Source: an uncultured Peptococcaceae bacterium
GTDB lineage: Bacteria; Bacillota; Peptococcia; Peptococcales; Peptococcaceae
Direction: 5' to 3'
Length of the DNA: 6,267 nucleotides
NCBI GenBank assembly: GCA_945949655.1
Contig: CAMFFG010000075.1
Location: 1-6,267 of the forward strand
Under the pieces are notes generated by a model, which saw only the letters and a program-made list of their open reading frames with translations, searched no databases and was not told the origin of the DNA. Below are positions 1 through 5,332 of this stretch, in pieces (the stretch's first letter is position 1; each line of letters begins with the position of its first letter). Both the position numbers and the translations under genes were made by a program.

Positions 1-72
1 CATCAGGTTCAACATAGCGGCCTCCATACGAATCTCTGTTTCCTGATACCGCTGATTATTTTTTGTATTCAT
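1..72 (-). CDS. TetR/AcrR-family transcriptional regulator, N-terminal fragment (cut by window edge)
   Basis: On the minus strand an ATG at 72-70 opens 24 codons that run without a stop to the window edge. An AGGAG ribosome site lies 8 bases upstream. The residues include NNQRYQETEIRMEAAM, the polar opening with an R-x-x-E-T-E-I-R pattern that typically precedes helix 1 of the TetR DNA-binding domain. A second ATG at 79-77 is closer to the ribosome site but reaches a stop after seven codons, so 72 is the start. TetR-type regulators are dimeric repressors whose C-terminal domain binds a ligand; that domain is outside the window, so the ligand is unknown. The gene is divergent from the dehydrogenase at 248, a common arrangement in which such a repressor controls its neighbour and itself. 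The family call rests on only 24 residues. Confidence 0.6.
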   Translation of the reverse strand, partial: MNTKNNQRYQETEIRMEAAMLNLM

Positions 73-96
73 TGTACATTCTCCTGTTTTTATAAA

Positions 97-127
97 TTTA
101 TACTGCATCTCGGACATAGACTGTTAA
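97..127 (-). promoter_or_regulatory. Possible promoter for the TetR-type regulator
   Basis: Read on the minus strand, TTAACA (127-122) is followed after 19 bases by TATAAA (102-97), upstream of the AGGAG and start at 72. Both hexamers match sigma-A consensus well, but the 19-base spacer is longer than usual. A shifted -10 is equally possible in this AT-rich stretch. Confidence 0.25.
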
Positions 128-133
128 TTTTTT

Positions 134-153
134 ATTCCAACACAAATTGGCAT
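134..153. promoter_or_regulatory. Imperfect palindrome between divergent genes, candidate TetR operator
   Basis: The arms ATTCCAA and TTGGCAT flank a 6-base centre; 6 of 7 positions per arm are complementary. The site lies between the divergent regulator and dehydrogenase, just upstream of the -35 at 162. TetR-family operators are often palindromes of this size in such a position. Binding is inferred; short palindromes arise by chance in AT-rich DNA. Confidence 0.3.
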
Positions 154-161
154 ATTGATGA

Positions 162-190
162 TTGTAAAAAGAACTCTAGCACAGTATGAT
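162..190 (+). promoter_or_regulatory. Probable sigma-A promoter of the dehydrogenase gene
   Basis: TTGTAA (162-167) and TATGAT (185-190) are separated by exactly 17 bases. Transcription would begin near 197, leaving a leader of about 50 bases before the GGGAG ribosome site (236-240) and the ATG at 248. Confidence 0.5.
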
Positions 191-247
191 GAAAAAAACA
201 AGCAAATTACAACAAACGATCAACCATAAACCGACGGGAGTTTTTTT

Positions 248-1258
248 ATGAAAGCTGCAATTTATATGGGAAAAGAACACATTGAAATACAGGAACTGCC
301 TACACCAGAATGCGGAGATGATGATGTACTGATTCAGAATATCTGTTCCAGTATTTGCGGGACAGACGTTGCCGTTTATCGACATGGCCCCGGAACAGGC
401 CATCGGATCACTGTCGGTGGGGAGTTTGGGCATGAAACCATATCCCGCGTCGCAGCAGTTGGGAAACATGTGACCGACTTTTCCGTGGGCCAGCGTGTTT
501 ACCCCTATCCTCACTATGCCAAAAATGATACCAGCAGAGCCGGAACCATCGGTGGTTTTTCGGAATATATTCTTGTGCCTCAGGCAAAAAAGAATCGTTC
601 CCTTTATTTTGTGCCAGACGAAATTCCCGATCAGCTGGCCTGCCTGATTGAACCCTTTACTGTGGGCTGCCGTGCTGCCAGACGCGACCAGCCAAAACCG
701 GGAGAACATGCTGTAGTGTTTGGTTGTGGCACCATCGGTCTGGCTGCTGCTGTAGCACTGCAATATTTCGGTATGTCTAAGGTCATGATTTGCGATGTAT
801 CTGATTTTCGCCTGTCTATTGCCGAAAAGCTGCACTTTACTACCTGTAATACCAGCAGGGAAGATTTTGCAGCCAAAACAGCGGATTATTTCGGCACAGC
901 CCCTTCGCTGACAGGACCGACTGCCGCTATCGATTGCTGGATCGATGCGGCAGGTGCAGAAAGCATTCCGAAACTGTTTATGCAGTTGGGCAAAATCGAA
1001 AGACGTTTTGTCACAGTAGCTGTAAACAATGCACGCCGCAGTCTGGATCTGCTGCACCTGACCTATTCGCAGAAAGCGATCATAGGCTCCGGCGGTTACA
1101 TGCCGGAAGATGTTCCGGATGTGCTGGCCATCATGCAAAGTGGCCGCTGGGATCTGCGCTCCATCATAACCCATGCGTTTCCTCTGGACCAGCTGGAAAC
1201 AGCCATTCAAACTGCATCTGATCCCAATCACGCTTTTAATGTTATCATTCGCTTTTAA
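248..1258 (+). CDS. Zinc-dependent medium-chain alcohol/polyol dehydrogenase
   Basis: A 336-residue member of the MDR (zinc alcohol dehydrogenase) superfamily, which oxidises alcohols or polyols with NAD(P)+ in the cytoplasm. An N-terminal GroES-like domain carries the catalytic zinc ligands C37 (SICGTD), H62-E63 (GHE) and E135 (LIEPFTVG). The Rossmann fold begins at the G-C-G-T-I-G motif, residues 159-164. D183, at the end of the second strand, favours NAD over NADP. The usual four-cysteine structural zinc lobe, expected near residues 85-105, is absent: that segment is YPYPHYAKNDTSRAGTIGGF and has no cysteine. Length is slightly below the 340-350 typical of sorbitol/threonine dehydrogenases. 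The ATG at 248 follows GGGAG by 7 bases. The gene is divergent from a TetR-type gene that may repress it. The substrate cannot be told from sequence; the class call is secure. Confidence 0.9.
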   Translation: MKAAIYMGKEHIEIQELPTPECGDDDVLIQNICSSICGTDVAVYRHGPGTGHRITVGGEFGHETISRVAAVGKHVTDFSVGQRVYPYPHYAKNDTSRAGTIGGFSEYILVPQAKKNRSLYFVPDEIPDQLACLIEPFTVGCRAARRDQPKPGEHAVVFGCGTIGLAAAVALQYFGMSKVMICDVSDFRLSIAEKLHFTTCNTSREDFAAKTADYFGTAPSLTGPTAAIDCWIDAAGAESIPKLFMQLGKIERRFVTVAVNNARRSLDLLHLTYSQKAIIGSGGYMPEDVPDVLAIMQSGRWDLRSIITHAFPLDQLETAIQTASDPNHAFNVIIRF

Positions 1259-1313
1259 ATCTGTATTCTGTACTGTTTCAGAAATATTAAAGTTCGCGGC
1301 AACATCGGGTGTT

Positions 1314-1357
1314 AACAAAATTGCAACAAAATAATGTTATGCTACTGATGCTATATT
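1314..1357 (+). promoter_or_regulatory. Promoter with OmpR-type direct repeat ahead of the two-component operon
   Basis: An exact 8-base direct repeat, AACAAAAT, lies at 1314-1321 and 1325-1332, an 11-base period that puts both on the same DNA face. This is the usual form of an OmpR/PhoB-family binding site. A -10-like TATATT sits at 1352-1357, 17 bases after the poor -35 hexamer AAATAA (1329-1334), and 27 bases from the start of the second half-site. The same layout recurs at 3716 and 5233. Transcription would begin near 1364, just ahead of the GGGGAG ribosome site. Autoregulation by the encoded regulator is inferred. Confidence 0.55.
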
Positions 1358-1382
1358 GATTTTCATTGAAGGGGAGAAATCT

Positions 1383-2024
1383 ATGATTCACATTTTAGTG
1401 GTAGACGACGACAAAACCTTGACACACATTATCTGCAGCTATCTGAATAACTACGGCTATGAAGCCAAAGGCGTATTGTCTGTGGCCAATGCTTATGATG
1501 AAATGTACAGCAATCTGTATGACCTGATTAGCTCAGATATTATGATGCCTGACACTGACGGCTTTACTTTTGCAGAAGCCGTACGCAGGTTGAATAAACA
1601 GATACCTATTCTGTTTGTCAGTGCCCGGGACGGCCTTCAGGCCAAGCAAAAGGGATTTGATCTGGGCATTGACGACTATATGGTAAAGCCGCTGGATCTC
1701 AGCGAACTGCTGATGCGTGTGCGTGCCCTGCTACGCCGAGCCAATATCGAGGCCAGCCGCAAGCTACAGATTGGTAGCCTGCGGCTGGATGCCGATGCTA
1801 TGACGATTTCTCTGGATGGCACAGATATTCCAGTCACGACACGGGAATTCAACATTCTGTTCAAACTGCTCTCCTACCCCAATCACACCTTTTCCCGTTC
1901 TCAATTAATGGACGAGTTCTGGGGACTGAAGAGCGATACCAGGTTGCGGGATAAGTTTTCTCAGTGCAACCAGTTTCAGATCAAAACCATTCGCGGTTTG
2001 GGCTATAAGGCGGTGATCCTTTGA
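1383..2024 (+). CDS. OmpR/PhoB-family response regulator with a shortened DNA-binding domain
   Basis: A 213-residue two-component response regulator. The receiver domain (1 to about 117) is intact: acidic pair D8-D9, phospho-acceptor D52 (SDIMMPD), S80, and K102 in the DDYMVKP motif. The C-terminal winged-helix domain (about 127-213) keeps its N-terminal strands, the TTREFNIL helix and the terminal wing IKTIRGLGYKAV. After GLKSDT (181-186), however, it passes straight to RLRDKFSQ. Family members normally have R-T-V-D-V-x-I-x-K/R-L-R here, which is the recognition helix, so about 12 residues are missing; typical length is near 225. Phosphorylation should be possible, but specific DNA binding is doubtful. 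ATG 1383 is preferred because GGGGAG lies 7 bases upstream; an in-frame TTG at 1356 falls inside the predicted -10. The stop overlaps the kinase start (TTGA). Confidence 0.88.
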   Translation: MIHILVVDDDKTLTHIICSYLNNYGYEAKGVLSVANAYDEMYSNLYDLISSDIMMPDTDGFTFAEAVRRLNKQIPILFVSARDGLQAKQKGFDLGIDDYMVKPLDLSELLMRVRALLRRANIEASRKLQIGSLRLDADAMTISLDGTDIPVTTREFNILFKLLSYPNHTFSRSQLMDEFWGLKSDTRLRDKFSQCNQFQIKTIRGLGYKAVIL

Positions 2025-3105
2025 AACAAGCTGATACGGCCGATCCCCGGGTAAAACGCAATTATTTTTTCTTCCCTGCTTATCTTGCTTTTGTACTGCT
2101 CCTTGCTGTTTTAATCGTATTGCCAACTGTTCTATTCGGCGGTCTTCATCTGGTTTTTGAATCCTCGGGGTCTTATGTGAAATGGTATTTTCTCTATTGC
2201 ATGGTTTTGGCTGCTCCGGTTTCCGGCATTGCCATTTCTTATAAATACCGAAACTTTGAACAGCCTGTCCGCACCTTAAGTGCAGCCGTAAAGCAAGTGG
2301 CGGAAGGGGATTTTTCTGTCTATCTTCCTATCCGTCACGCGTCCAACGATATGGATTATATTGACGTATTGTTTCTGGATTTCAACAAAATGGTGGAGGA
2401 ACTGGGCTCTATCCAAACCTTAAAAAATGATTTCGCCACCAATGTTTCCCACGAACTGAAAACGCCGCTGGCATCAATTCAGAATTACGCCCAGCTATTG
2501 GAGACAACCGATCTGACCGCCAGACAGCAGGAATATACCGCTGGTATCCTGGAAAGCACCAATCGCCTGTCCTCGCTGATCTTTCATATCCTGCGGCTGA
2601 ACAAACTGGAAAACCAGAAAATTGCTCCGCGTCTGGAAGCCTATAATTTATGCCGGCAACTGGAAGAATGTGCGCTTGGATTTGAAACAATCTGGGAACA
2701 GAAACAAATCGAATTCGAAGCCGATCTGGAAGAAGTCGCTTATGTCAAAGCGGACGGGGAACTGATGGCACTGGTGTGGAACAATCTGCTCTCTAATGCA
2801 TTCAAGTTTACCCAGGCCGGCGGAACTGTCTGTCTGCGACAATTTACCACCGGCGACAGATCGTTGTAGAAGTCGCTGACACCGGTTGCGGCATGTCAGA
2901 GGAAATCATGAAATATATGTTCGATAAATTCTATCAGGGTGATCACTCCCATTCCACGGAAGGGAATGGACTGGGTCTGGCTCTGGTCCGGCGAGTTCTG
3001 AAACTTAGCGATGGCCTCATTACTGTGGAAAGCGCGGAAGGAAAAGGAACAACCTTCTCTGTATCTCTACCACAATACAAAGAAAAAGAAGGAGCAACAC
3101 CATAA
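2021..3105 (+). pseudogene. Sensor histidine kinase (VanS-like), interrupted by a one-base frameshift
   Basis: The partner kinase of the preceding response regulator. It starts at TTG 2021, overlapping the regulator's stop by four bases, with AGGCGGTGA just upstream. Residues about 15-46 and 54-73 are hydrophobic and likely form two membrane helices, followed by a HAMP-like linker. The dimerisation/phosphoacceptor helix holds H144 (NVSHELKTPLASI), and the N box is [12 protein letters not shown] (253-264). The frame then ends at a stop at 2867-2869. The next frame (-1), from about 2857, continues seamlessly as [13 protein letters not shown] (G1), FDKFYQGD (F box) and [12 protein letters not shown] (G2), to the stop at 3103-3105. 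One missing base near 2857 explains it; restored, the protein is 361 residues. As read, the product lacks most of the ATP-binding domain and should be inactive. No slippery heptamer is visible, so mutation or sequencing error is likelier than programmed frameshifting. Confidence 0.85.
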
Positions 3106-3647
3106 TGACAGCAAACAGTGCCGCCGCATATATCGGCTACGAGTATCTGGAGAAGTCTGTACCGCCTTCTCTGGTTTCTTTCTATCTGGATAACTACCCC
3201 TGCTTTTGCTGGGAGGAAGATCCCAACAACATAACACATACAGTACACAATAAATCTTCAGGCTGCGTTACACTACATTTTTGGCGCAATCGCAGAATCT
3301 GCAATAAAGCTGAATTAACCCGTTTACAGCGCAATTTTGACGGTTGCCTGACTGAGATAGCAGCGCTGGAGCGATCGAAAAGTACAATGGCACTGCTCTG
3401 TGCGCTATTCACCAGTTTTTTTGGAACCGCCTTTATGGCGGGATCCGTTTTGGCAATCTCTGCAGAGCCACCGCAGATCATGCTCTGTATTCTGCTGGCT
3501 ATCCCCGCTCTTCTCGGCTGGATCTTGCCTTATTTTCTGTATCAGAGCCTCTATCGTCGGAAAGCTGCAGAAGTTGCACCCTTTATTGAAGCAAAATACG
3601 ATGAGCTGTATGCCATTTGCGAAAGAGGCAGTCATCTCCTGATCTGA
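3105..3647 (+). CDS. Uncharacterised two-helix membrane protein in the two-component operon
   Basis: A 180-residue protein whose ATG overlaps the kinase stop by one base (TAATG), with AGGAG at 3090-3094, so it is translationally coupled to the kinase gene. The first 90 residues are polar and include cysteines at 33, 35, 54 and 66 (PCFCWE near 32-37) and a charged helix, NKAELTRLQRNF (67-78). Two hydrophobic helices follow at about 94-116 and 124-146, then a charged tail (RRKAAEV, IEAKYDEL). A helical hairpin with both termini on the same, probably cytoplasmic, side fits. It resembles conserved hypothetical proteins I associate with Firmicute two-component operons, but I know no function. By position it could be an accessory or output protein of the sensor. 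The gene is intact although the kinase is broken, and it ends just before a strong terminator. Confidence 0.75.
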   Translation: MTANSAAAYIGYEYLEKSVPPSLVSFYLDNYPCFCWEEDPNNITHTVHNKSSGCVTLHFWRNRRICNKAELTRLQRNFDGCLTEIAALERSKSTMALLCALFTSFFGTAFMAGSVLAISAEPPQIMLCILLAIPALLGWILPYFLYQSLYRRKAAEVAPFIEAKYDELYAICERGSHLLI

Positions 3648-3654
3648 TTTTTTG

Positions 3655-3686
3655 AAACAGTCACTTTTAATAAGTGGCTGTTTTTT
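3655..3686 (+). terminator. Intrinsic terminator of the two-component operon
   Basis: Arms AAACAGTCACTT (3655-3666) and AAGTGGCTGTTT (3672-3683) pair over 12 positions with one T·G wobble around a 5-base loop. The run of T (3681-3686) follows directly, and a further T-rich stretch continues downstream. It starts 8 bases after the stop at 3647 and separates the two operons. Confidence 0.85.
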
Positions 3687-3715
3687 ATTCGCTTTTTTGT
3701 TTTTAATATTGCAAA

Positions 3716-3759
3716 AACAGAATTCAAACATTGTGCACACATTTTAGTTTTATTATAAC
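3716..3759 (+). promoter_or_regulatory. Promoter with OmpR-type direct repeat ahead of the membrane-protein/hydrolase operon
   Basis: The half-sites AACAGAAT (3716-3723) and AACATTGT (3727-3734) are 11 bases apart and match the pattern AACA-N-AAT-N3-AACA seen at 1314 and 5233. The second AACA abuts the -35-like TTGTGC (3731-3736). A -10 TATAAC (3754-3759) follows after 17 bases, 27 from the start of the second half-site, exactly as at 1314. The predicted start near 3766 leaves a short leader to the AGGTGGTGAG ribosome site. Control by the upstream two-component system is inferred. Confidence 0.55.
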
Positions 3760-3788
3760 AGCATCAGATCGACACAGGTGGTGAGACA

Positions 3789-4343
3789 ATGAGACATGCA
3801 ATCGCTGACAGACTGCTGTTATTCTATCTGGCCTGTTTCTGCGGCTGGTTATGGGAAGTGCTGATTTTCTGGATTCTCCAGGACTTTTCTATTCCCCTGG
3901 CGGAGCTTCTTCTTGTATATCGCGGTGTACTGCATGGGCCCTGGACACCGATCTACGGGGTTGGGTGTATGCTGTTGCTCTTTCTATACGAGGTGCTGCA
4001 CAGAGATATACGCCGTTTTATCCCGACAAGCCTGCTGGCATGCTCAGTGGTAGAATACGGAACATCCTGGATTCTGGAAACCGTTTTTCATGCAAAATGG
4101 TGGGACTATTCGGAAATGTTTCTCAACCTGCAGGGAAGAATCTGTCTGTTCAGTGTTATAACCTTTACGCTAATCGGCTTCTGGACTGTGCATACCGCTG
4201 TGCCATGGATTTTAAAACATATCAGCAGAATGCCGTTCAGAATCAGATTTTTACTCTGTTTCTCGCTCACGCTCCTGTTTCTGCCGGATGTGCTGTATGC
4301 CCTGGTTCAGCCCAACCTTGGTCTTGGCGTTCTAACGGTTTAA
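3789..4343 (+). CDS. Multi-pass membrane protein, putative 'ABC-transporter type IV' (PF06541/CmpB-like)
   Basis: A 184-residue integral membrane protein with about five hydrophobic segments (roughly 8-30, 50-69, 79-98, 115-141, 152-172). The motifs GVLHGPWTPIYG (46-57), VEYGTSWILE (88-97) and WWDYSEMFLNLQGRICL (104-120) match the conserved core I know for PF06541, where W-D-Y and N-L-x-G-R-I-C-L are hallmarks. Despite the Pfam name there is no ATPase gene nearby, and a transport function has not been shown to my knowledge. ATG 3789 follows the strong site AGGTGGTGAG (3776-3785). It is the first gene of a run of four same-strand genes that includes two microproteins and a cysteine hydrolase, suggesting an envelope-related job. 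A long overlapping reading frame at 3851-4378 is not coding. Confidence 0.8.
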   Translation: MRHAIADRLLLFYLACFCGWLWEVLIFWILQDFSIPLAELLLVYRGVLHGPWTPIYGVGCMLLLFLYEVLHRDIRRFIPTSLLACSVVEYGTSWILETVFHAKWWDYSEMFLNLQGRICLFSVITFTLIGFWTVHTAVPWILKHISRMPFRIRFLLCFSLTLLFLPDVLYALVQPNLGLGVLTV

Positions 4344-4374
4344 TTGACTGGAATCAGGAAGGTGGTGTGTCCCT

Positions 4375-4497
4375 GTGAAAAAAGTATTATTTACTTTGGG
4401 CTGTGTTGCTGGTGTAATCGTAGGTTTCCTTTTTATCTGGAAAGTGGTACTTCCGTTTCTCGGTTTTATCTTTTCCTGTATGACTGGCAGTGTTTAA
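4375..4497 (+). CDS. 40-aa hydrophobic microprotein
   Basis: A GTG start at 4375 opens 40 codons: MKKVLFTLGC, then VAGVIVGFLFIW, KVVLPFLGFIFSC and MTGSV. Two lysines precede a nearly continuous hydrophobic stretch (residues 4-35) broken only by K23 and P27, giving one long or two short membrane helices with an inside-positive N-terminus. GGAAGGTGG (4357-4365) lies about 9 bases upstream. TLGC resembles a lipobox weakly, but the order at -3/-2 is wrong and a lipoprotein is unlikely. It sits 31 bases after the PF06541-like gene and 37 before the next microprotein, so co-transcription is expected. I do not recognise the family. The ribosome site, spacing and hydrophobicity support a real gene; its small size and GTG start leave some doubt. 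Confidence 0.6.
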   Translation: MKKVLFTLGCVAGVIVGFLFIWKVVLPFLGFIFSCMTGSV

Positions 4498-4534
4498 AGT
4501 CTGAATAACATTATTATAATAAGGAGGGATTACT

Positions 4535-4612
4535 ATGGCCCCATTATTCGTCGTCGCTGTTGTGGTTATGGCCGTTGCAGCAGGCGTAATTGTATACCGT
4601 AATAGAAAATGA
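4535..4612 (+). CDS. 25-aa single-helix membrane microprotein
   Basis: ATG 4535 opens 25 codons: MAPLFVVAVVVMAVAAG followed by VIVYRNRK. Residues 4-20 form one strongly hydrophobic helix, and the tail YRNRK is positively charged, predicting the C-terminus in the cytoplasm. The ribosome site AAGGAGGG (4521-4528) is nearly a perfect anti-Shine-Dalgarno match at optimal spacing. It is the best in the window and hard to explain unless this tiny frame is translated. It lies inside the operon between the 40-aa microprotein and the hydrolase. Such peptides can be regulators of a membrane partner, small structural subunits, or type I toxins; nothing in the sequence chooses among these, and no antisense RNA gene is evident. 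Function unknown. Confidence 0.65.
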   Translation: MAPLFVVAVVVMAVAAGVIVYRNRK

Positions 4613-4707
4613 CCTGTTTTGGAAAAGGGGGGATTTCCCTATGAATGGACATCTCCTCTCTCCTGCTTCTTTTATGAACATTGTTTATAGAAACGGAGAA
4701 AAAGCTG

Positions 4708-5202
4708 ATGAAACAGATTTTTATTTTACTCACCAAATATGCGGACTATATCTCCACTCTGGTTTATTATCTGGGTGGTCGCGGATACACGCACAGTTCC
4801 ATTGCGTTAGAAGAAGACCCCACCAGATATTACAGTTTCAACTACAAAGGCTTTGCCGTGGAAACACTGGAAAAGCATAAAAAACGTGGTGTCCGTCACA
4901 GCCGATTATATCAGCTTCAGGTATCTGACGAAGTGTACGAAAAAATCAGAAAACAGATTCAGCATTTTTGTGAAAATCGGGATGACTATTCCTACACCAA
5001 ACTGGGACTGTTCTGCTGTATGCTGCATCTTCCACTGCACTGGAGGCAACACTATTTTTGCTCCCAGTTTGTTGCAGAGCTGCTGACCAATTCTGGTGCA
5101 CTATTGCTTCCTAAGAGTCCTTGCTGCTATCTGCTTAATCATTTTATACAGCTTATGGAACATCAGCCCTGTCTGGTTCATACTGCACTGGATGTGATAT
5201 AG
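4708..5202 (+). CDS. Permuted papain-like (NlpC/P60, YiiX/YebB-type) cysteine hydrolase
   Basis: A 164-residue protein with the order His-first, Cys-later typical of circularly permuted NlpC/P60 (YiiX/LRAT-like) enzymes. The putative catalytic histidine is H29 in GYTHSSIAL, and the nucleophile is C118 in YFCSQFVAELLTNSG, where C-S-x-F-V-A-x-L-L is the family signature. YYSFNYKGF (41-49) follows the histidine strand as in relatives. These enzymes cleave or transfer acyl/amide bonds; known substrates include cell-wall peptides and lipid-linked groups, and the substrate here is unknown. No clear signal peptide is seen, only a weakly hydrophobic N-terminus (FILL), so a cytoplasmic or membrane-associated site is plausible. 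ATG 4708 is chosen for GGAG 9 bases upstream; the in-frame TTG at 4681 has no good ribosome site. It is last in the operon begun at 3789, and no intrinsic terminator follows. Confidence 0.75.
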   Translation: MKQIFILLTKYADYISTLVYYLGGRGYTHSSIALEEDPTRYYSFNYKGFAVETLEKHKKRGVRHSRLYQLQVSDEVYEKIRKQIQHFCENRDDYSYTKLGLFCCMLHLPLHWRQHYFCSQFVAELLTNSGALLLPKSPCCYLLNHFIQLMEHQPCLVHTALDVI

Positions 5203-5232
5203 CCGAATCTATTCTATTTTTAATATTTTACA

Positions 5233-5277
5233 AACATAATAGAAACATTCCGTAACAAAAAAGCTGTAAACTATATC
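5233..5277 (+). promoter_or_regulatory. Putative promoter with OmpR-type direct repeat ahead of the 123-aa membrane protein
   Basis: AACATAAT (5233-5240) and AACATTCC (5244-5251) are 11 bases apart and fit AACA-N-AAT-N3-AACA; a third AACA follows at 5254, 10 bases on. The second half-site abuts TTCCGT (5248-5253), a very poor -35. A -10-like TATATC lies at 5272-5277, 28 bases from the start of the second half-site (27 in the two sister sites). The weak core promoter suggests a need for an activator. Inference by comparison with 1314 and 3716. Confidence 0.45.
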
Positions 5278-5278
5278 T

Positions 5279-5294
5279 TGTTCCTTCGGGAACA
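5279..5294 (+). other. Small perfect hairpin with a UUCG tetraloop in the leader region
   Basis: TGTTCC and GGAACA pair perfectly around TTCG, giving the very stable C(UUCG)G loop in RNA. No T-run follows in either direction, so it is not an intrinsic terminator. Initiation at the proposed promoter (near 5284) would start inside the left arm. The full hairpin would then form only in read-through RNA from the upstream operon. Confidence 0.4.
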
Positions 5295-5332
5295 TCAACA
5301 AAATAAACAATAAAAAACATGGAGGTTGTACG

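Noticed and set aside
176..1318. A 380-codon open frame on the minus strand, longer than the dehydrogenase it overlaps
   Set aside because: Its translation has no recognisable domain, no good start context, and lies wholly antisense to a gene with clear catalytic motifs; it is a by-product of codon bias.
1356..1382. Longer response-regulator start at TTG 1356
   Set aside because: It falls within the predicted -10 and lacks a ribosome site, whereas ATG 1383 has GGGGAG 7 bases upstream and begins the normal receiver strand (MIHILVVDDD).
2840..2870. Programmed -1 ribosomal frameshift in the kinase
   Set aside because: There is no X-XXY-YYZ slippery heptamer at the junction, and frameshifting is not known for this family; a lost base explains the data.
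3851..4378. A 175-codon plus-strand frame overlapping the PF06541-like gene
   Set aside because: It lacks a good ribosome site and domain features; the overlapping frame has the conserved W-D-Y and G-R-I-C-L motifs.
4515..4520. Perfect TATAAT before the 25-aa microprotein
   Set aside because: There is no -35 at 15-19 bases upstream and no AACA repeat at the right spacing. Initiation there would remove the ribosome site.
4590..4880. Frame ahead of and overlapping the hydrolase, including an ATG at 4641 after a G-rich run
   Set aside because: The G-rich run is a passable ribosome site, but most of the frame is the hydrolase gene read in another phase, and the unique first part has no recognisable features. 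A short coupled leader peptide cannot be excluded.
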